64,000 nucleotides of DNA. Origin: Psychroserpens ponticola. GTDB taxonomy: Bacteria > Bacteroidota > Bacteroidia > Flavobacteriales > Flavobacteriaceae. Position 1 is the stretch's first letter. Each line of letters starts with the position of its first letter. The stretch spans positions 1,437,001 to 1,501,000 of the forward strand of contig NZ_CP116221.1 in NCBI RefSeq assembly GCF_023556315.2. The letters run 5' to 3'. Below are positions 36,796 to 46,450 of the stretch, in pieces. The notes beneath the pieces are model-generated. The model searched no databases. It was not told where the DNA came from and saw only the letters and a list, made by a program, of their open reading frames with translations. The translations under genes and the position numbers were made by a program.

Positions 36796-38331
36796 ATGAG
36801 CGAAAACAGCAATAATATAGATATTGAATCTTGTATCACTACACTTCAGAAATTACTCGAAGATACCAATCAAATTTTCGAATTACCAGAAGCGCAAAGA
36901 GTTGCGCTTTTTAAAGCTGCAGGAGCATTAACGAGGCCAAATCGTGATGAGTTTCAACGTCGTAGAAAAGATGCTAAAAAATCTGCGAAACGTAAAATGA
37001 TTGCTAGAGATAAGCATGCCAGGAAAACAACAGGTATTCGTTCTGCGCGTGAGGCTACTTTATTTGTAGCTCCAAAATTATTAGGTGCAGCAGCATTACC
37101 AAAAAACACATTAGAATTAGAATCACCAAGAAATTGCTATGTATGTAAAACAGTTTATACTAAACTGCATCATTTTTATGATACGATGTGTACATCATGT
37201 GGCGATTTAAATTATGCAAAACGTTTTCAAACTACAGATTTAAATGGTCAAGTCGCAGTAATAACAGGTTCTAGATTAAAGATTGGTTATCATATTACAT
37301 TAATGTTGTTGCGTTCTGGAGCTACTGTTGTTGCTACAACACGTTTTCCAGCAGATTCTGCCATTCGGTTTTCAAAAGAAGATGATTATAAAGATTGGAG
37401 TGATCGCTTACATATTCACGGATTAGATTTACGACACATACCAAGTGTAGAGATTTTTTGCAATTATATCGAGCAAAAATACGACCGATTAGATATTCTA
37501 ATTAATAATGCTGCGCAAACGGTTAGACGACCTTCAGGCTTTTATTTCCATTTAATGGAAAATGAAAAACTTCCAATAGATCAATTACCTATATTGGCGC
37601 AAACTTTATTAAAAGATCATGAAAGTTGTTTAGAAGAATTGTCAAGCTTAAGTATTGGTCCTTCAAAAACAAGTAAAAATAATGTGCTACCAGTGACTTG
37701 GCATGGTCCTGAACCTGGAATTGGATTGCGTAATTCAGCTGAGTTGTCACAAATACCTTATAGTTTTGATAATTCGTTACAAGCTGCTGAAGTATTTCCT
37801 GAAGGTGAATTAGATGCCGATTTACAACAAGTAGATTTACGAAAAACGAATAGTTGGCGTTTAAAATTGGGTGAAATTGAAACCACTGAAATGGTAGAAG
37901 TACAGTTGGTAAATGCTGTTGCTCCTTTTGTATTGTGTAATCGTTTATTTAATGTAATGAAGAAAGAAAATACTGGTAAAAAGCACATTATCAATGTAAC
38001 AGCAATGGAAGGGAAGTTTCATAGATTTAAAAAAGAAGATAGACATCCACATACCAATATGGCTAAAGCTGCTTTAAATATGTTAACACATACTTCTGCA
38101 TCTACTTTTGCTAAGTCTGGTATTTATATGAATGCTGTAGATACAGGTTGGGTAACAGATGAAGATCCAGCGGCATTATCTAAAAAGAAAGTAGAACTTC
38201 ACGATTTTCAGCCACCATTAGATATTGTAGATGGCGCAGCAAGAGTAATGGATCCTTTAATTGATGGTATTAATACTGGAAAACATTGGTCTGGTCAATT
38301 TTTGAAAGATTATTTCCCTATAGATTGGTAG
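36796..38331 (+). CDS. SDR-fold protein with N-terminal zinc ribbon, catalytic Tyr missing
   Basis: The 511-residue protein has an N-terminal helical, basic region (about 1-80), then a four-cysteine zinc-ribbon (C114, C117, C132, C135). A Rossmann domain of the short-chain dehydrogenase family follows, with TGSRLKIGY (157-165) and LINNAAQT (235-242). Residues 243-395 form a much longer insert than in classical SDRs. Where SDRs have YxxxK this protein has TNMAK (420-424), and the catalytic serine region reads VTAMEG, so ordinary oxidoreductase chemistry is doubtful. It may bind NAD(P) as a sensor, or use a different residue. The zinc ribbon and basic arm hint at a nucleic-acid or protein partner. 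It converges with the transporter gene, 3 bp away. Confidence 0.85.
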   Translation: MSENSNNIDIESCITTLQKLLEDTNQIFELPEAQRVALFKAAGALTRPNRDEFQRRRKDAKKSAKRKMIARDKHARKTTGIRSAREATLFVAPKLLGAAALPKNTLELESPRNCYVCKTVYTKLHHFYDTMCTSCGDLNYAKRFQTTDLNGQVAVITGSRLKIGYHITLMLLRSGATVVATTRFPADSAIRFSKEDDYKDWSDRLHIHGLDLRHIPSVEIFCNYIEQKYDRLDILINNAAQTVRRPSGFYFHLMENEKLPIDQLPILAQTLLKDHESCLEELSSLSIGPSKTSKNNVLPVTWHGPEPGIGLRNSAELSQIPYSFDNSLQAAEVFPEGELDADLQQVDLRKTNSWRLKLGEIETTEMVEVQLVNAVAPFVLCNRLFNVMKKENTGKKHIINVTAMEGKFHRFKKEDRHPHTNMAKAALNMLTHTSASTFAKSGIYMNAVDTGWVTDEDPAALSKKKVELHDFQPPLDIVDGAARVMDPLIDGINTGKHWSGQFLKDYFPIDW

Positions 38332-38334
38332 TGT

Positions 38335-40518
38335 TTACTTATTGAGCAAATCTAAATCTAACTCATTAAAATTTTGAGCAGCTTTAACTAAAAGTGTAGA
38401 GCCTATTGATTCGAATAAACTATTTGTTTTGAGAACAAACTCAGCTTGCTTTTCTGGGTTGAAATCGGGAATGCCAACAATGGTAAGATTTGTCGCTATT
38501 GATTCTTCTTCAATAATGGTATAAAACGTTTTTTGTTCTACAGCATTATTGATAATCTTTATGTTTACATTGACCCGTAAATCTTCAACAAGTTTTGATA
38601 TTTTAGTTTCAATAATTGACACATCTACATTATTATTGTTTACAAAAAGGACTCTAATGTTAGTGTCATTCCATCTAGGAGAGGCAATGATAAAACGAGC
38701 AATGTTAAGCATCATTTCCGCATTTTTGCTATCTGTTTCTCGCCACCAAAAATCTACGGAACTATAGTTGCCAAACTTTGAAACTCTGTCAAAATCTAGG
38801 TACAATAAATTATAATCTAAATGAATTAGGGCTTGTGTCATTTTAGAATACTCTTCAGAATTCTCAATGCCTTTAGGCCAACCCATCATAATGGTATTGG
38901 GTTCTACACCAGAAAAACCAAAGGTTGACGCAATGTTTTTAATTCCGTTATAGATGTTATCTACTTTTATTTGTCTGGCAAAAATTCCTAAGTCTTTAAA
39001 TTGTTCGTCTCTCACAATTTGGTCAATTTTTTTAAGTGGAGGCTTGCTATTTTCTTTATCTAATATAAGTTTGAAATTGGTTACAATTCCAGTGCGACCA
39101 GAAACGGTTTTACATAATTCTAATAAATACTTTTGATGATCACTTTTGCCACTAAAGAGAATGATATTAGGATTCCAATTTGAGTTTTCTTCAACTTGGG
39201 CATCAATTCTTTTTAGACCTTTATTTACGACATTTTCCCAAACGCTTTTCCAAACATCGTTAGACTGTAATTTGACTTCTTTACGTTGGAGTCCGAAATA
39301 CATCGCGCTAATAATTGCTAAAGCAGCAATCATGGCGATCATGTCTAATTTAAACATGATAGTAAAACAGGCTATAAAACCGATTAGGCCAATCCAGCGT
39401 TTCACTTTAAACTTAGGTTGGAAGTCAGGATTTGCCCAGCTTTCAAGGAAAAAGGAAATATTAATAAATCCATAAGCCGTTAGATAAAACATTGAGACTA
39501 CACGAGCAATGATATCAAGTTCACCAATAAGAATGCCAACTTCGGCAATTACAAAAGCAAGGAATAATGCATTAACAGGTTCATTGTTTTGTCCTTTTCC
39601 TTTACTGAAAAATGTAGGTGTGACTTTATCCATAGACATGGCTTGTAAGATTCTAGGACCACCAAGAATGCCACCTAAAGCAGACGATAATGTAGCTCCC
39701 CAAATTCCAGCGACTACAGCAGGAGCGAAAAGAGCAATTTTCATTAGGATATTATAGTCCGTTTTTAATACTTCAGCATCTATTGTATATGCCATAAATA
39801 CAGCTAGAAACAGATAGACGAGAAGACCAACACCTATGGCATATAAGGTGCCGCGAGGAATAGACCTCTTAGGGTTTTCTAGGTCACCACTCATTGCAAT
39901 TCCAGCAGTGAAACCAGTAACTGCAGGGAAAAATACTGCAAATACAACTTCTAAAGGTACTGCGTTTTCGGTAGAGAAGAAATGAACTGTTGTTGGCACA
40001 AATTCAGTAGAACCAAAGCATATAGAAATAAGCGAAATACCAATTGCTGCAAGAATGATAAACTGTGTTTTAAGTGCTACCGAAGTACTTATTAAAGCTA
40101 AGATTGTAAGTGCAGAAAGCGCAATGGTTCCTGTGAGTCTTAAATCGCTTATAGTGGTTCCGAAGCCTAAATAGGCATTAAAACTTTCGGCAAAACCTAT
40201 TAAATATAATGCAATAGAAAAGGCTGTGCCTACAAATAATGCAATGCCAATGGAACCTCCAATAGGGATTCCCATACTTCGCGATAAGACATAATAAATA
40301 CCACCAGCACCAATTTTTTTATCTGTAGCAACAGATGAGACACTTAAGCCTGTAGTAACAGCAATGACATGAGCAATTATGATAATGACAATGGCTCCTA
40401 TTAAGCCAGCATTACCAACAACCCAACCTAAACGCATATACATTATAACACCCAGAATGGTTAACACAGAAGGCGTGAAGACACCAGCGAAGGTTCCAAA
40501 TTTCTTATTTTGTGGCAT
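38335..40518 (-). CDS. SLC12-like cation-chloride/amino-acid transporter
   Basis: This 727-residue membrane protein has about 12 transmembrane segments (residues 10-430) of the APC superfamily. It starts with the GVFTPSVLTILGVIMYMRLGWVVG stretch split by the helix-1 break seen in cation-chloride cotransporters, with the IGAGGIYYVLSRSMG segment next. The C-terminal 290 residues are cytoplasmic and lie in the position of the SLC12 regulatory domain (GRTGIVTNFKLILDKEN, NTIMMGWPKG). The substrate cannot be read from sequence; K+, Na+ and Cl- cotransport or amino-acid transport are both possible. It is not in an operon. Confidence 0.88.
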   Translation of the reverse strand: MPQNKKFGTFAGVFTPSVLTILGVIMYMRLGWVVGNAGLIGAIVIIIIAHVIAVTTGLSVSSVATDKKIGAGGIYYVLSRSMGIPIGGSIGIALFVGTAFSIALYLIGFAESFNAYLGFGTTISDLRLTGTIALSALTILALISTSVALKTQFIILAAIGISLISICFGSTEFVPTTVHFFSTENAVPLEVVFAVFFPAVTGFTAGIAMSGDLENPKRSIPRGTLYAIGVGLLVYLFLAVFMAYTIDAEVLKTDYNILMKIALFAPAVVAGIWGATLSSALGGILGGPRILQAMSMDKVTPTFFSKGKGQNNEPVNALFLAFVIAEVGILIGELDIIARVVSMFYLTAYGFINISFFLESWANPDFQPKFKVKRWIGLIGFIACFTIMFKLDMIAMIAALAIISAMYFGLQRKEVKLQSNDVWKSVWENVVNKGLKRIDAQVEENSNWNPNIILFSGKSDHQKYLLELCKTVSGRTGIVTNFKLILDKENSKPPLKKIDQIVRDEQFKDLGIFARQIKVDNIYNGIKNIASTFGFSGVEPNTIMMGWPKGIENSEEYSKMTQALIHLDYNLLYLDFDRVSKFGNYSSVDFWWRETDSKNAEMMLNIARFIIASPRWNDTNIRVLFVNNNNVDVSIIETKISKLVEDLRVNVNIKIINNAVEQKTFYTIIEEESIATNLTIVGIPDFNPEKQAEFVLKTNSLFESIGSTLLVKAAQNFNELDLDLLNK

Positions 40519-40723
40519 TATGATACTTGCATATTTAGAAGAAGGTAATTAGGAAGTGAATATAGGTATTCTTTTTATTATACGTGGAATATGTACGTAT
40601 AATGCACTATTTACTGCCATTAAAAATCTGTATATTTAGTGCTTACTATATTAAGTGTCATCTTTTTAAATTCAATTTAATGTCGAATTTTAATTACTTT
40701 AATTTTATCAAAATTAGGTTTAA

Positions 40724-41857
40724 ATGAAATTAACTGTCGATTTTATATTAGTAACAGGTATTTTATTGAGCAGTTTTGCGATAATAGGTGTTTTACGTCT
40801 TAATCAGAAAAAAACACCTCAGTATATATTGGTTGTCTTTTGGTTTTTGATTCTTAGTGTTATTGCTTATTTCTATGCGAGTTTACATGATTTAAAGATG
40901 CTTCAATTTATCATGTATTACTTAGAAAACGGCGTAAGGTTCTTAATTCCTCCATTGCTCTATTTATATGTGAAGTCCATTTTTATAGATGACCACAACT
41001 TACTAAAAAAGAGCCTGAAACATTTTATAGTGTTTGGCGTTTACTTTATTAGTTATACGATTCCTAAGTCATTGATTCCTGATTCAAATTACATTTATAT
41101 GTATCAAGAATACATACCGAATTGGGCATTGGTTCAAGATATATTTGGAATTGTATATTTTATACTGTCACTAAAGCTATTTTATAAGGTGAGTCGCCTT
41201 ATGAAGCAAAGCTATTCGAATATTGTGGAAAAGGAATTTTTATGGATTGAGAAGTTTCTGATTAGTTTCTTAATCGTTCTTATTGTTGATCTAATCATTA
41301 CAATAACTGAAATGTACTTTGGTTATAATGTGGATTGGGATGGATATATTACTGTTTTGTTTATGATTATTGCGATGTCTTATCTCGGTTATTACGGGCT
41401 AAAACAATCTACAGTTTTTATTCCCAGTTTCTTAATACAGACTGATGATGAACAGGTAATTGAAGAGCAGAAACAGGCTTTGTATTTGAAAACGTCTGAG
41501 CATGATGCTTTGAAAGTTAAGTTTCAATCGTGTATGAAGGAGGACAAAATTTACTTGTCACCAGACTTGAATTTGAAAGTACTCGCCGATGCTATGGGAA
41601 TTTCGGAACGGAAACTTTCAGCTTTTTTTAGTGAAGTTATGCACAGAAGTTTTTATGACTCTATAAATTTATTTCGAGTAGAAGAGGCCAAAACGCTTTT
41701 AAAATCTGATGTTGTAGAAAGTCATTCGATTACTGGAATTGGACTTACTTGCGGTTTTAGTTCTAAGAGTAGTTTTTATAGAATATTTAAAAAACGTACA
41801 CAGATGTCGCCTTTAGCGTATAGGAAATCAGTATTAAAAGAGTCTCATCACACGTAA
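40724..41857 (+). CDS. Membrane-bound AraC family regulator
   Basis: The 377-residue protein has about seven hydrophobic segments in its first 225 residues (for example FILVTGILLSSFAIIGVL and YILVVFWFLILSVIAYFY) and a C-terminal AraC-type DNA-binding domain (about 265-372). Both helix-turn-helix motifs are visible (LKVLADAMGISERKLSAFF and ITGIGLTCGFSSKSSFYRIF). A polytopic sensor joined to an AraC domain is common in Bacteroidetes and suggests that a membrane or envelope signal controls transcription directly. Its stop lies 74 bp before the start of the serine hydrolase gene, which it may regulate. Confidence 0.9.
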   Translation: MKLTVDFILVTGILLSSFAIIGVLRLNQKKTPQYILVVFWFLILSVIAYFYASLHDLKMLQFIMYYLENGVRFLIPPLLYLYVKSIFIDDHNLLKKSLKHFIVFGVYFISYTIPKSLIPDSNYIYMYQEYIPNWALVQDIFGIVYFILSLKLFYKVSRLMKQSYSNIVEKEFLWIEKFLISFLIVLIVDLIITITEMYFGYNVDWDGYITVLFMIIAMSYLGYYGLKQSTVFIPSFLIQTDDEQVIEEQKQALYLKTSEHDALKVKFQSCMKEDKIYLSPDLNLKVLADAMGISERKLSAFFSEVMHRSFYDSINLFRVEEAKTLLKSDVVESHSITGIGLTCGFSSKSSFYRIFKKRTQMSPLAYRKSVLKESHHT

Positions 41858-41931
41858 TGAGACCATATAAATTTGTTTTGACTTTGTTATTTATTGGTAA
41901 ACGCAGACTTTTGAATGTAAACAACACAGAT

Positions 41932-43041
41932 ATGAAAACAGTGACTCTATTACTTAGTATATTCTATTTTTCTTGTTCATTTGGACAAATAGCATCAAGC
42001 AAAATACTAGATCGTACGATTCCTGAGCTTGAGGAGTCTAGATTAGAGGATTCAAGTTTGAAATTTGATTCTATTATTAATCTATTAAACCGAATCTCAG
42101 ATCGTGAACATGGAGGTGTATTTTCAGAACATGGAGATTTAAGAGGTTTGGTTGTTATAGAAAAAAACAAAATTGTATTAGAGGAAGGTTATAATTCCTT
42201 TTGGAGATTATCAATTAATGATGTGAGGTCTGCTGGTAAAAGCATTACAGCATTGTTATTAGGTGTTGCGATGCAAGATGGTTTGGTGGATCACTTAGAC
42301 CAAGATGTGTATTCTTTTTTTTCGAAGGATGCCTATCCATCTGTCAATGAAGGTTATAAGAAGGTGAAACTCAAGCATCTGCTAAATATGACTTCTGGGT
42401 TGGATGCAGATACAGACGATTTTAATACCACTGGTCATGCAGGTCATTGGATAGCTAAAGATGATTGGAAAGATTACATTCTTAGTGTTTCGTTAACAGG
42501 AACTCCAGGAAAACAATGGGTATATGCAGATATTAATGCTGTTTTGATTGGCGCTATTATTGAGGAAACCTCTGGGATGAGTCTTAGGGATTATGCTAAG
42601 GAAAAACTTTTTGATCCTTTAGGAATCCAACAGTTTCATTGGTACACTAATGTTTCAAACCAAACAGGTGGTGCGGGAAATTTATTTTTATCGACTCTTG
42701 ATTTTGCTAAACTTGGATTGATTGTTAGTAATCAAGGAAAATGTGGTGACACACAAATTATTGCTCCAGATTATATAAAACGCTTATCTGAAAGAACATT
42801 TGATTTGACTGATGCATTTGGGCTTGAAACCTATTATGGCATGCTATGGTATAAAAGTACTAAGGTTTTTGACGGCGACGCTATAGATTATATATACGCT
42901 TCTGGATATGGAGGGAATCATTTGGTTGTGGTTCCTGATAAAGAGCTTGTTATTGCGGTAAGCTCTGGTGCTTATGGTGAAAGGCACTCTCACCGAAGAT
43001 CTTATGCGATTTGGAATAAGATTCTTGAGTCGTTTAAGTAA
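41932..43041 (+). CDS. Secreted serine hydrolase, beta-lactamase family
   Basis: From the ATG at 41932 the protein has 369 residues with a signal peptide (MKTVTLLLSIFYFSCSFGQ); an ATG at 41857 overlapping the previous stop would put 25 extra residues before it. The fold is that of class C beta-lactamases and D-Ala-D-Ala peptidases. The nucleophile motif is SAGK (in VRSAGKSITALLLG) and the second motif position is YAD instead of YSN or YAN. Near the C-terminus a GYGGN stretch stands where HxG or KTG is usual. Substrate may be a peptide, an ester or a wall fragment. It is the first of three such genes within 7 kb. Confidence 0.88.
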   Translation: MKTVTLLLSIFYFSCSFGQIASSKILDRTIPELEESRLEDSSLKFDSIINLLNRISDREHGGVFSEHGDLRGLVVIEKNKIVLEEGYNSFWRLSINDVRSAGKSITALLLGVAMQDGLVDHLDQDVYSFFSKDAYPSVNEGYKKVKLKHLLNMTSGLDADTDDFNTTGHAGHWIAKDDWKDYILSVSLTGTPGKQWVYADINAVLIGAIIEETSGMSLRDYAKEKLFDPLGIQQFHWYTNVSNQTGGAGNLFLSTLDFAKLGLIVSNQGKCGDTQIIAPDYIKRLSERTFDLTDAFGLETYYGMLWYKSTKVFDGDAIDYIYASGYGGNHLVVVPDKELVIAVSSGAYGERHSHRRSYAIWNKILESFK

Positions 43042-43159
43042 GGTTTAGTACTTTATGTTTGTTCTTAATGTGATTAGTTACTTTACGATATTATTTGTTT
43101 GTTCCTTAAGAATCACTCAAAGTGACGTTGTAGATGTGATTTTTTTAACTGCGTTTTAG

Positions 43160-43191
43160 TATCGAATTCAAAATGTATTTTGCATTCGATA
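43160..43191. promoter_or_regulatory. 32-bp near-perfect palindrome upstream of the TolB/TPR/AraC gene
   Basis: TATCGAATTCAAAAT (43160-43174) and ATTTTGCATTCGATA (43177-43191) are 15-bp arms with one mismatch and a 2-bp centre. It lies about 39 bp upstream of a -7 box. The symmetry suggests a dimeric regulator site; there is no T tract to make it a terminator on the plus strand. Confidence 0.6.
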
Positions 43192-43229
43192 ATTTTATAA
43201 CACTCCAACTTATTTTCTTGACTTTTTTA

Positions 43230-43237
43230 TATTTTTG
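43230..43237 (+). promoter_or_regulatory. -7 element of the TolB/TPR/AraC gene
   Basis: TATTTTTG is an exact TAnnTTTG match 19 bp before the TTG start codon. No good -33 box was found, consistent with an activator-dependent promoter. Confidence 0.5.
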
Positions 43238-43255
43238 TTTATATAAAGCTGTCGT

Positions 43256-45043
43256 TTGATTAACCAGAAGTCTATCGCTATTTTACCTTTCGTTAACCAT
43301 AGTAATACTATTGATAACGAGTACTTTTGTGATGGTATCACTGAAGAGATTATTAATGCATTAACTAAGGTTAAAGGCTTGAAGGTTACTGCTAGAACAT
43401 CTTCGTTTGCATTTAAAAACACGACAAAAGATGTGAGGCATATTGGCAACCAATTAGGTGTTGCTACTGTACTTGAGGGTAGTATAAAAATCTTTAGGAA
43501 TAAGATTAGAATTAACGTTCAGCTCATCAGAACTAGTGATGGTTTTCATACGTGGACTCAAAAATTTGACCGAGACCTAGAAGATCTCTTTGCACTTCAA
43601 GACGAGATTAGCCTTATTATAGCAGAACAAATAAGAGAGAATTTTGGACATTTAGATATTTCGGATCACATCTCAGTTATAGGTACCAAAAGCATTGACG
43701 CCTATAAATTATATTTAAAAGGACGCTCGTATCAACTTAATTGGGATTTAGACGATTACATTACAGCTATAGACTGCTATAAACAAAGTATAGCTATAGA
43801 TCACAACTTTTATGATGCTTATTTTTCATTGAGTAGATCGTATGGTATTTTGGCAAGTTGGGGTTATATTGATAAATTAGAAGGAGAACAGTACGCCAGT
43901 ACTTATTTAGCTCAAGGTATGCGTATTAATCCGACATCTTATTTGGGCTATTTTTCGACGTCGTCTATTATTTTTTGGAACCATTGGGATTATGCCAATG
44001 GAATTGTTAATTTTAGAAAGACCTTAAATATAAACCCTAGTTTTGCGATTGCCTACGAAGGAATTTCTGAAATATATATGGCCACAGGCGAATTAGAAAA
44101 GGCTATGCTTACTATTAATTTGGCATTAGATATTAGTCCGTTATCTCCTAATCATCATTTTACCAAAGGGAATATTTATTTCTTAAAGAAAGACTATGCA
44201 AATGCAATTATCTATTTGGATGAATGCTTAAAAATAGATCCAAATTTTACTTTAGCTATTGAAACAAAGCTTGCCTGCTTTATGCTAATGAATGATGCCA
44301 TTAAGTATGGAAATTATGTGGCTACAATGCCACAGTTGATAAGTCCGAAAGTTTGTGAGGTGTTATTTAATTTGATGCATACAAAGACGATTTATACGTC
44401 ACAAGATATTAAAGCCTTAGCTTTAGATGTTGATGCTAGTTTTAAAAGTATTTACCCTTGGCATTTTTATGCTCTGATATATTGCGGACAGATTGATAAG
44501 GCTTTACATATTTTTGAAGAGAAGGTTGCTTTAAAAATTGGGCAACTAGTAAATTTTAGGTTAGATCCTTTTTTAGAACCTTTACGCTCGTTTGCAAGTT
44601 ATCAATCTATTGAGCAAGCACTTTTTTCAAATTATCAAATAGGAACTGTAGAAGAACCAATTATTGACGTGAAATTGGCAACTCAACCCATTCCTAATAC
44701 AGAAATAGATGTCTATATAAAACTTTTGAAAAGGACAATACAAAAAGATAAGCTGTATCTGAGTTCTGGTTTTTCGTTAAAGGATCTAAGTGCGAGTATT
44801 AACTTGCATCCTAATAAATTGTCGTGGTTACTAAATGAACATTTATCTCTTAATTTTAACGAATTTATAAATAGGTACCGCTTGGAGCACTTTAAACTAG
44901 AGGTGCTTAAGCCAGAAAACTCCCATTACACCTTATTAGGAATTGCTTTTGAAAGCGGCTTCAATTCCAAAACTGTTTTTAATACCTTTTTCAAAAAAGA
45001 AACAGGACTTACGCCTCGGCAATGGGTTAAGTTACAATCCTAA
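43256..45043 (+). CDS. AraC family regulator with TolB-like and TPR domains
   Basis: The only start available is TTG at 43256, because a TAA lies four codons upstream in frame. The 595-residue protein begins with the SIAILPFVNHSNTIDNEYF segment and DGITEEIINAL of the TolB-like domain found in CadC- and cyclase-linked regulators (about 4-125). TPR repeats follow (about 150-350, AYKLYLKGRSYQLN, PNHHFTKGNIYFLKKDYA). The C-terminus is an AraC helix-turn-helix domain (about 490-592, LKDLSASINLHPNKLSWLL and LLGIAFESGFNSKTVFNTFF). No transmembrane segment is seen, so it is probably cytoplasmic. It lies 132 bp upstream of the second serine hydrolase operon. Confidence 0.88.
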   Translation: MINQKSIAILPFVNHSNTIDNEYFCDGITEEIINALTKVKGLKVTARTSSFAFKNTTKDVRHIGNQLGVATVLEGSIKIFRNKIRINVQLIRTSDGFHTWTQKFDRDLEDLFALQDEISLIIAEQIRENFGHLDISDHISVIGTKSIDAYKLYLKGRSYQLNWDLDDYITAIDCYKQSIAIDHNFYDAYFSLSRSYGILASWGYIDKLEGEQYASTYLAQGMRINPTSYLGYFSTSSIIFWNHWDYANGIVNFRKTLNINPSFAIAYEGISEIYMATGELEKAMLTINLALDISPLSPNHHFTKGNIYFLKKDYANAIIYLDECLKIDPNFTLAIETKLACFMLMNDAIKYGNYVATMPQLISPKVCEVLFNLMHTKTIYTSQDIKALALDVDASFKSIYPWHFYALIYCGQIDKALHIFEEKVALKIGQLVNFRLDPFLEPLRSFASYQSIEQALFSNYQIGTVEEPIIDVKLATQPIPNTEIDVYIKLLKRTIQKDKLYLSSGFSLKDLSASINLHPNKLSWLLNEHLSLNFNEFINRYRLEHFKLEVLKPENSHYTLLGIAFESGFNSKTVFNTFFKKETGLTPRQWVKLQS

Positions 45044-45065
45044 GCAAATTTACATATTCAATAAA

Positions 45066-45108
45066 GTTCTGAATTTCATATAAAAGGTTCGGAATCATAA
45101 TGTCGAAC
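45066..45108. promoter_or_regulatory. Direct repeats upstream of the serine hydrolase operon
   Basis: GTTCTGAATTTCATA (45066-45080) and GTTCGGAATCATAA (45087-45100) are imperfect direct repeats 21 bp apart, two helical turns, as in AraC-type operators. GTTCG (45087-45091) and CGAAC (45104-45108) also form an inverted pair. The AraC regulator upstream is the candidate ligand. Confidence 0.4.
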
Positions 45109-45175
45109 GACGCGTGTGTTGTTATGCAGCATATTTGCATCAAATAATTTTATTCAAACAAATAAAACGACAATT

Positions 45176-46435
45176 ATGACAACAATTTCAAAACAATTGG
45201 TTCTTTTACTGATTTTGCTTTTAGGCATTTTTACATCTTGTTCTAACGATGATGATGCTATTTCTGGAGGCCAACAAAGAGATCCTATCGTAACTGCCGA
45301 AGATCTATCGGCTTATCTAGAGCATTTAGCAAATACTAATGCTGTTCCTGGGTTTTCAGTAAATGTAAGCTTAGGAAATACTATTGCATTTCAAGAGTCT
45401 TTTGGCTATGCCAATATTGCTAATCAGACACCTTACACCAACCAAACGTTAAACAATTTGGCTTCTGTAAGTAAAACATTTTTAGGAGCTGCAACGGCAA
45501 AGGCAATTGAGCAAGGTTACTTTACATTAGAAACTAATATTAATGATGTATTACCTGTGGCAGTTATTAATCCGAAACAGCCTAACGGTTCTATTAAAAT
45601 AAAACACTTGGTTACTCATACATCTGGAATTGTAGATGTGCCTTCTACTTACGTTGCGAGTAACTATTACATATTACCAGGTGAAGATGTAACAACAAGT
45701 ATTGGTAGCATTTTGGTAAATGATTTAGGAATGCAACAAATGCAGCAAGTGGCTTTAGGTGACTACTTATTAGAGATTTTTGACGAAGATGGAGATCTAT
45801 ACAATTTAGATAACTATTTAGATGCATTACCAGGAGAAACTTGGGCATACTCAAATGATGCAACGACCCTGTTAGGATATATTATTGAGTATGTGTCTGG
45901 TGAATCTTATGATGACTATGTGGCTAATCATATACTGAACCCTTTACAAATGTTTAATTCTACGTTTGATATGGATGCAGTTAATTTTCAAATTATGGCG
46001 ACACAATATTATGATGCCAATTCTGCATTTCCAAGATACGGAAATCACGGTTACGTAGAAGGAGGTTTGCACAGTAATAGTGATGATATGAGTAAGTATT
46101 TATTAGACATGATGAGAGGTGCTCGAGGTGAATCGGGTGTTTTGTTTTCTGAAACATATTATGATTTATTATTTGAAGAACAATTAGCAGACGGAATAGT
46201 GCCTCATCAGTTTGCCGAAAATCATGGCTTGTTTTGGTATATGAAAGACGGAAACCTTATGCATGGCGGAAATAGTTTAGGCGTTTCTACACACTTACAA
46301 TTAAGACAAGATGGCTCATCGGGATTCTTTATTATTTCAAATATGGATGGAACGTTTAATGAGAACGATATAAAATGGGAAACTGTAAAAACAGGTATCT
46401 CAGATGCCATAGAAGAATTTATTTCAAACAATTAA
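45176..46435 (+). CDS. Serine hydrolase lipoprotein, beta-lactamase family
   Basis: From the ATG at 45176 the protein has 419 residues with a lipoprotein signal (lipobox IFTSC) and an Asp-rich linker. All three motifs of the serine beta-lactamase/D-Ala-D-Ala peptidase superfamily are canonical: SVSK (nucleophile Ser), YSN, and HGG in LMHGGNSLG. A long insertion around IGSILVNDLGMQQMQQVAL lies between motifs one and two. The enzyme is likely at the periplasmic or outer face of a membrane and acts on a peptide or ester. It heads an operon with the genes at 46451, 47052 and 47932. Confidence 0.92.
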   Translation: MTTISKQLVLLLILLLGIFTSCSNDDDAISGGQQRDPIVTAEDLSAYLEHLANTNAVPGFSVNVSLGNTIAFQESFGYANIANQTPYTNQTLNNLASVSKTFLGAATAKAIEQGYFTLETNINDVLPVAVINPKQPNGSIKIKHLVTHTSGIVDVPSTYVASNYYILPGEDVTTSIGSILVNDLGMQQMQQVALGDYLLEIFDEDGDLYNLDNYLDALPGETWAYSNDATTLLGYIIEYVSGESYDDYVANHILNPLQMFNSTFDMDAVNFQIMATQYYDANSAFPRYGNHGYVEGGLHSNSDDMSKYLLDMMRGARGESGVLFSETYYDLLFEEQLADGIVPHQFAENHGLFWYMKDGNLMHGGNSLGVSTHLQLRQDGSSGFFIISNMDGTFNENDIKWETVKTGISDAIEEFISNN

Positions 46436-46450
46436 AAAACAAATATTACA

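Noticed and set aside
41857-41931. N-terminal extension of the serine hydrolase from the ATG overlapping the AraC stop
   Set aside because: It would place 25 charged residues before a perfect signal peptide; the ATG at 41932 is preferred.
43107-43149. AATCAC/GTGATT stem followed by T residues after the first serine hydrolase gene
   Set aside because: A 6-bp AT-rich stem with a loop of about 20 nt is too weak to call.
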